This document shows positions 8,768 through 17,820 of a stretch of DNA of 64,000 nucleotides, piece by piece (position 1 is the first letter of the stretch; each line of letters starts with the position of its first letter). The notes beneath the pieces were generated by a model. The model made no database searches and was not told the DNA's origin. It saw only the letters and a list, made by a program, of their open reading frames with translations. Source of the stretch: Planctomycetota bacterium (GTDB taxonomy: Bacteria; Planctomycetota; UBA1135; JACQFD01); the NCBI GenBank assembly GCA_016200225.1, contig JACQFD010000028.1, positions 62,001 through 126,000 of the forward strand. The letters are read 5' to 3'. Position numbers and translations under genes: made by a program.

Positions 8768-10828
8768 TTACGGTCGCGTGCCAATGGTATGGCCGTTCGC
8801 CGGCACCGCCGGAATCGCGGCCGGAGTCGTTGTTGTGTTTACCGGCGAATTCACTGCGAACGAATTGACCGCGGGCGGCGACGGAGCCTGCGCCTCGCCT
8901 TCGGTGGCCGTAAGATAAGTATAACTATTTAAACTATCTTCATAACGCTGCATGAGGCGGCCCGACTCGTCCATCGAAATCTGTTTCGAACGAAGGGCCG
9001 TCTCGACGGCGCGGCGCACGCGGCTCACGAGATCGTTTTTGTCATATTCCATATATTCGAGCACGGCGTTGACGGTGTCGCCCTTCACCGCGTGCGTGAC
9101 GACGTATCCGCCCTCGAGCGCCTTCACGTGCACGGCGTCGGTGTCGGCGAACAAATTATGTAAATCGCCGAGCACTTCCTGATAGGCGCCGACTAAGAAT
9201 AATCCAATATAATATTGTTTGCCGCTCTCCAAATTGTGTACTTCGAGCGCATGCTTCACGTCGCGCAGATCGATGAATTCGTCCATTTTGCCGTCGCTGT
9301 CGCACGTGAGATCGGCAATGATCGTCCGGCGCGTCGGCCGCTCGTTCAGTCGCTGAATCGGGAGGCACGGAAACAGTTGTTTCACCGCCCAGTGGTCGGG
9401 CGCCGACTGGAACAGCGAAAAATTACAGTAATAAGTGTCGGAAAGTTGCTTTTCGAGGCCTTCGAGTTCCTCGGGCACATGCTCCAGTTCTTTCATTACT
9501 TTTAATATCTTTTCGCAAATCGCCCAGAACAACTCCTCGCAGCGCGCGCGTTCCTGCAAATTGAGCACGCCGAGCGCGAACGACTGGATCGCCTCCTCCT
9601 TGACTTCGAGCGCGTCGTTGTACGCTTCCTGTATATTCTTGCGTGTGATGCTTTGAAGGATTTCGTCGAGTTTCTTTAATATATCATGTTCGCCGGGCGC
9701 GACGACGCGCGGCGGGCGATTTCTTAACAATTCGTTCGAATCGAGAACGTTAAATACGAGCACCGAGTGGTGCGCCGTCAGCGCGCGCCCGGATTCAGTG
9801 ACGATGTTCGGGTGCGGCATGTTCGCGATGCGGCACGCGTCCGCGAGCGCCGCGACGACGTCGGCCGCGTATTCGCGAAGCGTATAATTCATCGACGAGT
9901 GAAAATTAGTATTGCTGCCGTCGTAATCGACGCCGAGACCGCCGCCCGCGTCGAGATAACTCATATTCGCGCCGAGTTTATACAGTTCGGTGAGAATGCG
10001 GCAGCCTTCGCGGAGCGCGTCCTTGATCGCGCGGATCGCGGTGATCTGGCTGCCGATGTGGAAATGCAACAATTGCAGGCAGTCGAGCATATTCTCCGCG
10101 CGCAACCGCTCGACCACTTCGACGATTTCCTGCGTCGTCAACCCGAATTTCGAGCGGTCGCCCGTCGATTCGACCCATTTGCCCGCGCCCTTCGTCGTGA
10201 GGCGCGCGCGAACGCCAATATTCGGTTTGATGCCGAGTTCGCGCGACACTTGCAATACGGTTTCGAGTTCGCGGAATCGATCAATAACAATAAACGCGCG
10301 CCGGCCGAGTTTTTGCGATAGTAATGCCGTTTCGATGTACGCGCGATCCTTGTATCCATTACAAATGATCAGCGCCTCCGGATCGTCGAGCAGCGCGAGC
10401 GCGACTAACAATTCGGGTTTGCTGCCCGCCTCGAGTCCCAAATGATAGGGGCGGCCGTAGCCGCAGATTTCCTCGACGACGTGGCGCTGTTGATTCACTT
10501 TGATGGGATAGACGCCGCGATACTGACCCTGATAATCGTGTTCCTTGATCGCCGCCGCGAACGCGCCGCAGAGTTCGTCGACGCGAGCTTTTAATATATC
10601 AGAAAAACGGATGAGCAGCGGCGGGTTGAAACCGCGGCGGCGGAGGTCGTTCACCAATTCATACAAATCGATTTCCGATCCTTCCTTTTGATCGGCCACC
10701 ATCACGACGTGTCCGGCTTCGTTTACTGTAAAATACGGAGCGCCCCACGAGTGAATTCCATACAAATCGAGAGCGTCGCGAACGGTCCATCCTCGCGTCG
10801 AATCACGGACATCCAGTGCGTGGGCCAT
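8768..10828 (-). CDS. speA: Biosynthetic arginine decarboxylase
   Basis: 686 residues, somewhat longer than the usual 630-660. The N-terminal YGIHSWGAPYFTVNEAGHV and GVYPIKVNQQRHVVEEI (PLP lysine in IKVNQ) are diagnostic for SpeA, as are the HFHIGSQI, LDAGGGLGVDYDGS and CDSDGKMDEFIDLRD segments. It converts arginine to agmatine with PLP and Mg, the first step to putrescine without ornithine. The last 50 residues are an Ala/Pro/Thr-rich tail not needed in other members. It heads the minus-strand run of ten genes and is divergent from an acyl-CoA dehydrogenase across a 202-bp gap. No speB or speC homologue is in the window. Confidence 0.95.
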   Translation of the reverse strand: MAHALDVRDSTRGWTVRDALDLYGIHSWGAPYFTVNEAGHVVMVADQKEGSEIDLYELVNDLRRRGFNPPLLIRFSDILKARVDELCGAFAAAIKEHDYQGQYRGVYPIKVNQQRHVVEEICGYGRPYHLGLEAGSKPELLVALALLDDPEALIICNGYKDRAYIETALLSQKLGRRAFIVIDRFRELETVLQVSRELGIKPNIGVRARLTTKGAGKWVESTGDRSKFGLTTQEIVEVVERLRAENMLDCLQLLHFHIGSQITAIRAIKDALREGCRILTELYKLGANMSYLDAGGGLGVDYDGSNTNFHSSMNYTLREYAADVVAALADACRIANMPHPNIVTESGRALTAHHSVLVFNVLDSNELLRNRPPRVVAPGEHDILKKLDEILQSITRKNIQEAYNDALEVKEEAIQSFALGVLNLQERARCEELFWAICEKILKVMKELEHVPEELEGLEKQLSDTYYCNFSLFQSAPDHWAVKQLFPCLPIQRLNERPTRRTIIADLTCDSDGKMDEFIDLRDVKHALEVHNLESGKQYYIGLFLVGAYQEVLGDLHNLFADTDAVHVKALEGGYVVTHAVKGDTVNAVLEYMEYDKNDLVSRVRRAVETALRSKQISMDESGRLMQRYEDSLNSYTYLTATEGEAQAPSPPAVNSFAVNSPVNTTTTPAAIPAVPANGHTIGTRP

Positions 10829-11030
10829 CGGATATTATACCTATGCTATGAATAGCTTGTGGGAGAACGAAAGTTGGTGGAAGAACGGAGCGGTGCCCGC
10901 CGCAGCGACGGCGCGGGAACGCCGACAAATTTAACATTCCGCGACGGCCACCATTGAACACGCGCGCCATCGAAACTGCAAAGCGAATTGCGGACGCGCG
11001 GTTCTTTTTTGGGCGCGCGCGTTTCACACA
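10829..11030. promoter_or_regulatory. Divergent intergenic region between speA and an acyl-CoA dehydrogenase
   Basis: About 200 bp between two divergently read genes, so it should contain the start signals for both, including the long minus-strand run. There is an AT-rich stretch next to speA (10830-10855, TATTATACC and TATGAATAG words). I see no clear -35/-10 pair, operator or riboswitch fold. Reading frames crossing it are Arg-rich and look spurious. Confidence 0.3.
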
Positions 11031-12740
11031 ATGCGGCGCATGCACCCGCAAGCGACGCCGCCGACCGATCCGGGATTTCTGAGATCCATGTTTCTTGGAG
11101 AGCTTCGGCGTGAATTGTGGTTTCCGTTTCCCGCGCGTCCGGCCGACGAGACGGAAGTAACAAATCAAACCGTTGCCGCCGTCGCGTCCTTCGCGCGCAC
11201 CGCCATCGACGCGCGAAAAATTGATGACGATCGGCGGATTTCAGGGGAGACTCTGCGTGGTCTTCGCGAACTCGGATTATTAGGAATGATCGTGCCCACG
11301 GAGTATGGCGGCGCCGGATTCGGCTCAACTGCATATTGCCGCGTCATCGAGGAACTCGCTTCGCACTGCGCCTCGTGCGCCGCCACGGTCGGCGCCCATC
11401 AATCGATCGGATTGAAAGGAATATTACTATTCGGAAACGCCGCGCAGAAACTAACATTTCTCCCCCGCCTCGCGTCGGGAGAATCGCTCGCCGCGTTCAC
11501 GCTCACCGAGCCGGGAGCCGGAAGCGATGCGCAGTCGATTTCGACGCGCGCGCGGCGCGACGGAGGAGATTGGATTCTCGACGGCGCGAAAGCGTGGGTC
11601 ACGAACGGCGGCATCGCCGATCTTTATACAGTTTTCGCGCGCACGTCCGAGACCGCCGACGCGGGCGGCGGAAAGTTAACATGTTTTCTCGTGCCTCGAT
11701 CGACCCCCGGCGTTTCGATAGGTAAAGAAGAGGACAAAATGGGACTCCGTGGCTCGTCGACGACACCCGTGTATTTCGAGTCGGCGCGCGTGCCCGACGC
11801 GAATCGCCTTGGAGAAGTCGGCCGCGGTTTCAAAGTCGCGATGGAAATTCTGAACAGCGGCCGCCACGGACTCGCCGCCGGTTGCCTCGGCGCGGGACGC
11901 GCCGCGCTCAAGGACGCGACGGAGCACGCGAAATCGCGGCGGCAATTCGGCCGTCCGATTATTGAATTTCCGCTCGTCGCGGAAATGCTGTTCGACGCCC
12001 GCGCGGATTTGTATGCAATCGAAAGCGGATGTCACTGGGTCGCCGGCCGCATCGACGATGGCGCGGCCGACGTTTCGCTCGAAGCCGCCATTTGTAAAAT
12101 ATACGCGACGGAATCGCTCTGGCGGATCGTTAATGATTCATTACAGATCGCCGGCGGGTCCGGATTCGTGCGCGATTTTCCGTATGAACGCCGCGTACGC
12201 GACGCGCGCGTTAATTTAATATTCGAAGGAACCAATCAAATCCTCCGATTATATGTAGCGTTGCAGGGCCTGCGCGCGCCCGGCGAACGGCTCCGACGGC
12301 TCTCGACGGCGCTGCGAAACCCTTTTAAACATTTCGGCGATCTCGGCGAAGCCGGACTCGCGCGCATGCGGCGGCCGGCGACCGCGGGGTTTCCGCCGCA
12401 CTGGAATCCGTGGCTCGCGTCAGCGGCGGCATCGGCGGTCGACAGCACACACGCCTTCGGACGAGTGGCGGAGGCGGCGTTACGTCGTCATCGCGATCAG
12501 ATCACCGGACGACAACTGACACTCGCGCATCTCTGCGATGCGGCGACCGCGTTGTTCATGCAATCCGCGATCGTCTCGCGTTTGGGAGCGTCCGCGGTGG
12601 TTGCCGAACGCGATGAAATCATTGCGAGGCGCGCGCTCGCGAGACATGAATCTTCGTTTCGTTCGGCGCTGCGCGCGATCGAAAGCGATGCCGAGGACCG
12701 ACTTCTGCGAGACATGACGACGGATTTCGGGGCCAAATAG
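11031..12740 (+). CDS. Acyl-CoA dehydrogenase, long VLCAD/ACAD9-like form
   Basis: 569 residues. Residues about 45-430 are the dehydrogenase core: FAD and substrate contacts in FTLTEPGAGSDAQS and AKAWVTNGG, a FRVAMEILN-like helix (FKVAMEILNSGRHG), and the catalytic glutamate in NLIFEGTNQI. The extra 140 C-terminal residues are Arg/Ala-rich helices like the membrane-associated tail of VLCAD and ACAD9, which act on long-chain acyl-CoA. This one differs from the 388-residue dehydrogenase of the neighbouring run. ATG 11040 (MHPQATPP) is an alternative start. It is divergent from speA and has no obvious beta-oxidation partner downstream. Confidence 0.9.
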   Translation: MRRMHPQATPPTDPGFLRSMFLGELRRELWFPFPARPADETEVTNQTVAAVASFARTAIDARKIDDDRRISGETLRGLRELGLLGMIVPTEYGGAGFGSTAYCRVIEELASHCASCAATVGAHQSIGLKGILLFGNAAQKLTFLPRLASGESLAAFTLTEPGAGSDAQSISTRARRDGGDWILDGAKAWVTNGGIADLYTVFARTSETADAGGGKLTCFLVPRSTPGVSIGKEEDKMGLRGSSTTPVYFESARVPDANRLGEVGRGFKVAMEILNSGRHGLAAGCLGAGRAALKDATEHAKSRRQFGRPIIEFPLVAEMLFDARADLYAIESGCHWVAGRIDDGAADVSLEAAICKIYATESLWRIVNDSLQIAGGSGFVRDFPYERRVRDARVNLIFEGTNQILRLYVALQGLRAPGERLRRLSTALRNPFKHFGDLGEAGLARMRRPATAGFPPHWNPWLASAAASAVDSTHAFGRVAEAALRRHRDQITGRQLTLAHLCDAATALFMQSAIVSRLGASAVVAERDEIIARRALARHESSFRSALRAIESDAEDRLLRDMTTDFGAK

Positions 12741-12874
12741 CAATTTTCTTTTCTTAGCAAAAGCGCCTTCGCACGCGCCCGTTCGAGGCCGTATCATTCC
12801 GCCCCCAAAACGATGCGGGCGTACACAGACTGCAAAGTAAGCCGCCATCCACATCCCATCCGATAACGAGTTCC

Positions 12875-14047
12875 ATGGTCCAATTCGGTTCTGCTTTTTC
12901 GTTCGTGGCGTGTGCCACTTTGATTTGTTTCCAGAATCCGGGTCTTCCGATCGGCCCGCAGTTGGGCGGTGCGCAGGGTCCACAAGTAGGGGGTCCACAA
13001 CAACCCCCCGGCGTCGTTCAACTTCCCGGTGTGCCGGGCGGGCCCGCGGCTTCGCGCCCTGCGATGACACCCGAGGAAATCGCGATTCGTTTTGCGGATC
13101 AACTCACGGGTCTCGCGGGTCGCGTTCAATCGCTGCGCCGACTCGCCGGCGCCTCGGGCGGCGACGTCGATGCTAAGGATATTCCCGCGCCGACGCTCGA
13201 AGCGATCCGCCGCGCGATCGGTGAAATAACAAAAGAAGTGCACGCCCGCGACCATCCGATCGAATTGCGCGTCGCGGGCACGGTGTCGCAAAGGTTACAA
13301 GCGCCCGAGAGCCGTAAAATTCCCGCCGAAAGTTTCATGGCGCCGCCCGAAGCGAAGCGCGATGTGATGAATGCGATCAACCCGTCGGTCGTGATGAACG
13401 GGTCGGCGAAAATGCCGGAATTCGACCCCGCCAAGGCCGATCAGTTAATTTACAAAATCAACGGCGTCATGATCTCGCGCGGAATGCTCGAGAACGCGGT
13501 TACTACAGTTGCGAAATGGACGCCGGAGTTTACAAAAGATTTCATTGCACAAAAAGTTCTTACAAGTGCGATCATCCCCGCGGCGGTGCGGCAGGCGAAG
13601 GGAATGACCGACGTCGAGCCGATTCTTGCAAAAGCCAAGGCCATTCGAGCCGACATCGCCGCCGAAAAACGCACGTTCGAGGACACGGCGAAGGAATTAT
13701 CCGAAGACATGTCGTCGAAATCCTTCGGCGGTCTCCTCGACGGATGGAAACCGGGCCTGCTGCATTCGAACGAACTCATCGCCATCTCGAAATTGAAGGC
13801 GGGCGAGATTTCGGAGCCGTTCATTACCACTTCGTACGTCGAGATCATACAATTGATCGAAATTACGGAAAACCCGGGCCACATGTCCGACTCCTCGATC
13901 AAGCTCCGCCGGATTTCATTTAAAATCCCCGGCCAGCAGAGCGAAATGCTTAATTTACTAAAACTCGCCGACGTCGAGGTTCTCGATGCAAAATACGACG
14001 CCGTCCTTCCGTCGCAAATCAAGCGAACGATGCTGGGAAAGAAATAG
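12875..14047 (+). CDS. Secreted parvulin-type peptidyl-prolyl isomerase (SurA/PpiC-like)
   Basis: 390 residues. A short signal peptide (MVQFGSAFSFVACATLICFQ) precedes a Gly/Pro/Gln-rich linker at residues 20-62 (GPQLGGAQGPQVGGPQQPP). Residues about 190-250 resemble the SurA chaperone start (YKINGVMISRGMLENAV). Residues about 253-330 have the parvulin layout: KAKAIRADI, FEDTAKELSEDMSSKSFGG, GWKPGLL, and ALxLKAGEISEPF-like SKLKAGEISEPFITT. It would help proteins fold in the periplasm. The N-terminal 190 residues match nothing I know. The gene is followed at once by a strong terminator, so it is monocistronic. Confidence 0.75.
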   Translation: MVQFGSAFSFVACATLICFQNPGLPIGPQLGGAQGPQVGGPQQPPGVVQLPGVPGGPAASRPAMTPEEIAIRFADQLTGLAGRVQSLRRLAGASGGDVDAKDIPAPTLEAIRRAIGEITKEVHARDHPIELRVAGTVSQRLQAPESRKIPAESFMAPPEAKRDVMNAINPSVVMNGSAKMPEFDPAKADQLIYKINGVMISRGMLENAVTTVAKWTPEFTKDFIAQKVLTSAIIPAAVRQAKGMTDVEPILAKAKAIRADIAAEKRTFEDTAKELSEDMSSKSFGGLLDGWKPGLLHSNELIAISKLKAGEISEPFITTSYVEIIQLIEITENPGHMSDSSIKLRRISFKIPGQQSEMLNLLKLADVEVLDAKYDAVLPSQIKRTMLGKK

Positions 14048-14068
14048 CCGGTCGACCGGAATTATTAT

Positions 14069-14103
14069 AAAAGAAAACGCCGGCACTGCCGGCGTTTTCT
14101 TTT
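14069..14103 (+). terminator. Rho-independent terminator after the parvulin-type isomerase
   Basis: A perfect 16-bp inverted repeat (14069-14084 and 14088-14103) with a 3-nt loop, GC-rich core CGCCGGC/GCCGGCG flanked by A- and T-rich arms ending in TTTTCTTTT. It begins 22 bp after the stop codon at 14047. Being symmetric it could work in both directions. Confidence 0.92.
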
Positions 14104-14244
14104 AAACTCCGCGCTTTTTGTAGTCATCGGCGCGGCCGTGCCGATTTTCAAAATTCGCCAGGGAACGGAATCGCCCGCTTGCGCGAATCGCGATTCCGCA
14201 TGAGACTGAATCCAAGCCCAGTCTCCGCGTGGATCCACCGCCGT

Positions 14245-17200
14245 ATGAACATGCCACAGCGCCCGTCGTTCGCAATATTAGTTTCCGTCCTTTTAATAGC
14301 ATTCGCCGCGGTCCCTGCGCGCGCGCAATCTTTAGTTTGGAGGATCAATTGCGGCGGCAACGCGGAGATCGCGCCTTCGGGACCGCCCTTCATGGCCGAC
14401 GTTCCCTACTCGCCGGGCGGCGCCGGTTATGTCAAAGGCAATATACAAAGCGTCCTCCTGCCGATCGGCGGAGCGGGAAACTCGATTCCGATCGTTACAC
14501 AAACGGCGCGCGAAGGCTGGCGCGAATATCGATTCGACGTCCCGAACGGCGCGTACGTCGTTCGCATGACGTTCGCGGAAGTCGATTCGAACGTGCAGGG
14601 GCCCGGACTGCGAAAATTCGATATTCGAATTCAAGGAGTTCCGTTTCTTACAGATCTCGACATTGCGTCGCGCGTTGGAATTCAATATTCGACGGAATGC
14701 GCCGCCGCCGCGAATGTTTCGAATGGTCATATATCTATTTCCGCGTCGATGGACAAGGATCCTTCCCTGTTGAATGCGATCGAAGTCTGGAACTGGCCGG
14801 CCGACTCGACGGGGCCGGCCGCTCCGCCGTCGTTCGCCGCGAAACCCGGATTTCACAGAAACATTCTGACGTGGGCGCCTTCGCCCGCGGCCGACGTGTC
14901 CGGATATATTATAGTTCGCTCCGACGCGGCTTCGGGACCGTTCGTGCCGATCGCCTCCGTGTGGCCGGCTCCCGCGCGTTTCCTCGACGAATCGGCGCCG
15001 GTCGGAACAACTGTATATTATCAAATCGTCGCGGCCGACGTTTTCGGCAACGCGGGCGCGCCGACGCCCGCCGTGTCCTGCGCGGCGATGGCGAATGCGG
15101 ACTCGCCGGCGCCCGTTTATCAACTCGCCGTCGACCCCGCGAACATAAAGATTCTCGACCAGAGCGTCTTCACCGATCCGTATGCCGAAGTCCCCGCGGT
15201 TTTTACTTATAAAGGACAATCGCACGACGTGGAAGTGCGTTACCGCGGCGCGAACTCGCGGCGTTATTCCAAAAAAGGGTGGAAGATTAAATTTAGCGAA
15301 AACGATCTGTTTCAAGGCGTCCGCGAATTGAATCTGAAAGCGCATTACGAGGATTTTTCGATGGCGCGCGAACCGGCCGCGGCCTGGTTGTACGATGCGG
15401 CCGGACAGGCGGTTTCGACGCACCGCGCCGCGCGTCTCGAAATCAACGGCGTCGACCGCGGAGTTTTCGATTCCGTGGAGCAAGTGGACGAATTTTACTT
15501 ATCTGCACACGGCCGCGACACGGGCGGCAGCGTTTACGAAGTGGGCGCGCCGTTCGTCCCGCTTCCGAATCCGTCGGATTATGAGTTATTTTACGATAAG
15601 AAAACCAACAAAAACACGGGCTACGACGATTTGATAGCATTTATTCAAACTATTAATTTCACTCCCGCGCCGGTATTTGATACTACTATTGCGGGCATTT
15701 TCGACGTCGACGGTTATCTTACTTATCTTGCCGTCATCGGCTGGCTGGGCGACGGCGACTCCGTGCTTCACAATGCGATGCTCCTTGACGATCTTTCGCT
15801 CGGCCGGTGGGAAATGATACCTTGGGACACGGACTTGGGATTCGGCGCGTACCCCTTTTCAACGACGACCAAGACGGATTATTCGATCGATTTCGGCGCG
15901 GCGGGTTCGCCCGACGAACCGACCGTCGGATCCAATATATTAAAAACGCGAATTCTCGGCGTCCCCGCGTTTCGTTGGAGATATTGCGAAAAGTTGAAGG
16001 CGTTGATGGCGGGTCCCGTCGCGCCCGCCGCTCTCGGGGCGGCGATCGACGCGTATTCGAATTCCAACCATAAAGAAGCGTCGGCGGACGTCGCAAAGTG
16101 GGGTTGGGAGTCCGACGATTTGTACAATTCGGGACCGGGAATCCTTAAATCTTATATTCCGGCGCGCACGGCGTTCTTACAGTCGCAACTTCAAGCGTAC
16201 GAGCCGTCCGCGCCGCCCACGGCGATTTGGATCAACGAGATCATGGCCGACAACGCATCGACCGTCGCCGACGAGGCGGGCGAATATGATGATTGGTTGG
16301 AATTATATAACTCGACATCGTTGCCTTTCGACGCCGGCGGAATGATATTAACGGATGATATCGCGAGCCAGACGGGTTGGAGAATTCCGGCCGGGACGAC
16401 GATTCCTCCGCAGGGTTACCTCCGCATCTGGTGCGACAACGATCCGGCGCAGGGACCGTTCCATGCGACTTTTAAATTAAAACGCGAGGGCGAGACACTG
16501 GCGCTCTTCGATTCGAACGGCCAGACGATGCGCGATTTCATAGCGTTCGGTCCGCAGGCGCCCGACGTTTCCTTTGGAAGATTCCCCGACGGCGGCGCGT
16601 TTTTTCAATATTTCGGCCAGCCGACGCCCGGCGCGGCGAATACAAATATTGGAAATCTCCCGCCGAAGATCACGGGAGTGCATCACGCGCCGGTCGCGCC
16701 GACTCCCGCCGATTCTGTAACTATCCAATGTATTACAATCGATTCGAACGGAGTCGCCGGCGTCGTTCTCTCGTGGCGGATTTCGGGAGGCATTTTTCAA
16801 TCGGCTTCGATGGCCGCCGTCGAGGCAAATCTGTATCAAATAATAATTCCGCCGCAGCCGACGGGAACGACGGTTGAATATTATATCGAGGCGCAGGACG
16901 GGCTCGGGAAACACGCGGTCGAGCCTTCGCATGCGCCCCAGGATCTCTATTCTTATACATCGATGAGTCCCGTTGCGGGCGCGATTCGCATCAACGAACT
17001 CATGGCCGACAACGCATCCACGTTCGCGGACGAATTTGGACAATTCGACGACTGGATCGAATTGTATAATTCTTCGAACGCCTCGATCGACGTCGGCGGA
17101 ATGTATCTGACCGACGATCTTACAAAACCGAAGAAATGGAAGATTCCGGCGGGCACGAGCGTCGGCGCGAAGTCGACATTACTTTTCTGGGCCGACGGCA

Positions 17201-17775
17201 CGCCCGCGCAGGGGCCGCTCCACACGAATTTTAAATTTGATAAACAGGGGGAATCGGCCGGTTTGTTCGACTCCGACGCGAATCTGAACGGATTTCTCGA
17301 CGGTTTTTCCTTCGGATTGCAAACGACCGACGTGTCCCTCGGCCTGCTTCCAGACGGCGGCCCCGTTCGCGTTAAAATTACAAATCCTTCGCCGGGACAT
17401 GTTAATATTCCAGCGCAAACCGCAAACGTCGCGTACGACCTCGCCGCGCCCGCGGCAAGTTCGATCCATCTCTCCCCCGCGGGCTCCGCCCACGTCGGCC
17501 AGACCTTTCATTATTTACTTTCGGGCGGCCCACCCAACGCGAGCGGCTACGCCCTCTTCGGCGGCGATTCGCTGCTCCTCGATGTTCCGCCGTACGGAAC
17601 ACTCTTAATAAATCCCGAAATTTATACAACATTTACAACCGACAACCAGGGAAACGCGGCTCCCGCCGTCGACGTCCCCAACGATCCGTTTTTTGTTAAT
17701 TTTACATTCTACGCCCAAGTTTACATTCCCGGCGCGGGCCTCTCGAGCGCGGTCGCCTCGACGATCGGGCCGTGA
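14245..17775 (+). CDS. Large secreted protein: malectin-like, fibronectin III, CotH kinase-like and two lamin-tail domains
   Basis: From ATG 14245 (MNMPQRPSFAILVSVLLIAFAAVPARA, a good signal peptide) the protein has 1176 residues; an earlier ATG at 14179 would bury the signal. Order: malectin-like carbohydrate-binding region (about 30-185, LVWRINCGG...DVPNGAYVVRMTFAEV), fibronectin III (about 195-280), CotH domain (about 300-640, with RYRGANSRRYSKKGWKIKF and MIPWDTDLGFG), lamin-tail domain (IWINEIMADNAST), an Ig-like spacer, a second lamin-tail domain (IRINELMADNAST), and a C-terminal beta-rich domain (about 1075-1176). CotH domains are atypical protein kinases. The two lamin-tail copies are also visibly alike at DNA level. 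Likely a surface or exported structural protein. Confidence 0.85.
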   Translation: MNMPQRPSFAILVSVLLIAFAAVPARAQSLVWRINCGGNAEIAPSGPPFMADVPYSPGGAGYVKGNIQSVLLPIGGAGNSIPIVTQTAREGWREYRFDVPNGAYVVRMTFAEVDSNVQGPGLRKFDIRIQGVPFLTDLDIASRVGIQYSTECAAAANVSNGHISISASMDKDPSLLNAIEVWNWPADSTGPAAPPSFAAKPGFHRNILTWAPSPAADVSGYIIVRSDAASGPFVPIASVWPAPARFLDESAPVGTTVYYQIVAADVFGNAGAPTPAVSCAAMANADSPAPVYQLAVDPANIKILDQSVFTDPYAEVPAVFTYKGQSHDVEVRYRGANSRRYSKKGWKIKFSENDLFQGVRELNLKAHYEDFSMAREPAAAWLYDAAGQAVSTHRAARLEINGVDRGVFDSVEQVDEFYLSAHGRDTGGSVYEVGAPFVPLPNPSDYELFYDKKTNKNTGYDDLIAFIQTINFTPAPVFDTTIAGIFDVDGYLTYLAVIGWLGDGDSVLHNAMLLDDLSLGRWEMIPWDTDLGFGAYPFSTTTKTDYSIDFGAAGSPDEPTVGSNILKTRILGVPAFRWRYCEKLKALMAGPVAPAALGAAIDAYSNSNHKEASADVAKWGWESDDLYNSGPGILKSYIPARTAFLQSQLQAYEPSAPPTAIWINEIMADNASTVADEAGEYDDWLELYNSTSLPFDAGGMILTDDIASQTGWRIPAGTTIPPQGYLRIWCDNDPAQGPFHATFKLKREGETLALFDSNGQTMRDFIAFGPQAPDVSFGRFPDGGAFFQYFGQPTPGAANTNIGNLPPKITGVHHAPVAPTPADSVTIQCITIDSNGVAGVVLSWRISGGIFQSASMAAVEANLYQIIIPPQPTGTTVEYYIEAQDGLGKHAVEPSHAPQDLYSYTSMSPVAGAIRINELMADNASTFADEFGQFDDWIELYNSSNASIDVGGMYLTDDLTKPKKWKIPAGTSVGAKSTLLFWADGTPAQGPLHTNFKFDKQGESAGLFDSDANLNGFLDGFSFGLQTTDVSLGLLPDGGPVRVKITNPSPGHVNIPAQTANVAYDLAAPAASSIHLSPAGSAHVGQTFHYLLSGGPPNASGYALFGGDSLLLDVPPYGTLLINPEIYTTFTTDNQGNAAPAVDVPNDPFFVNFTFYAQVYIPGAGLSSAVASTIGP

Positions 17776-17820
17776 GACTCGTCAAGGCATGCGCCGCGCG
17801 CCGTCCTGAAGTTAATTAAA

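Noticed and set aside
10846..11334. 162-codon minus-strand frame upstream of speA
   Set aside because: Overlaps the start of the divergent acyl-CoA dehydrogenase, composition typical of a shadow, no recognisable motif.
14332..15483. 383-codon minus-strand frame inside the CotH gene
   Set aside because: Arg/Val-rich antisense shadow of a well-supported gene with signal peptide and domains.
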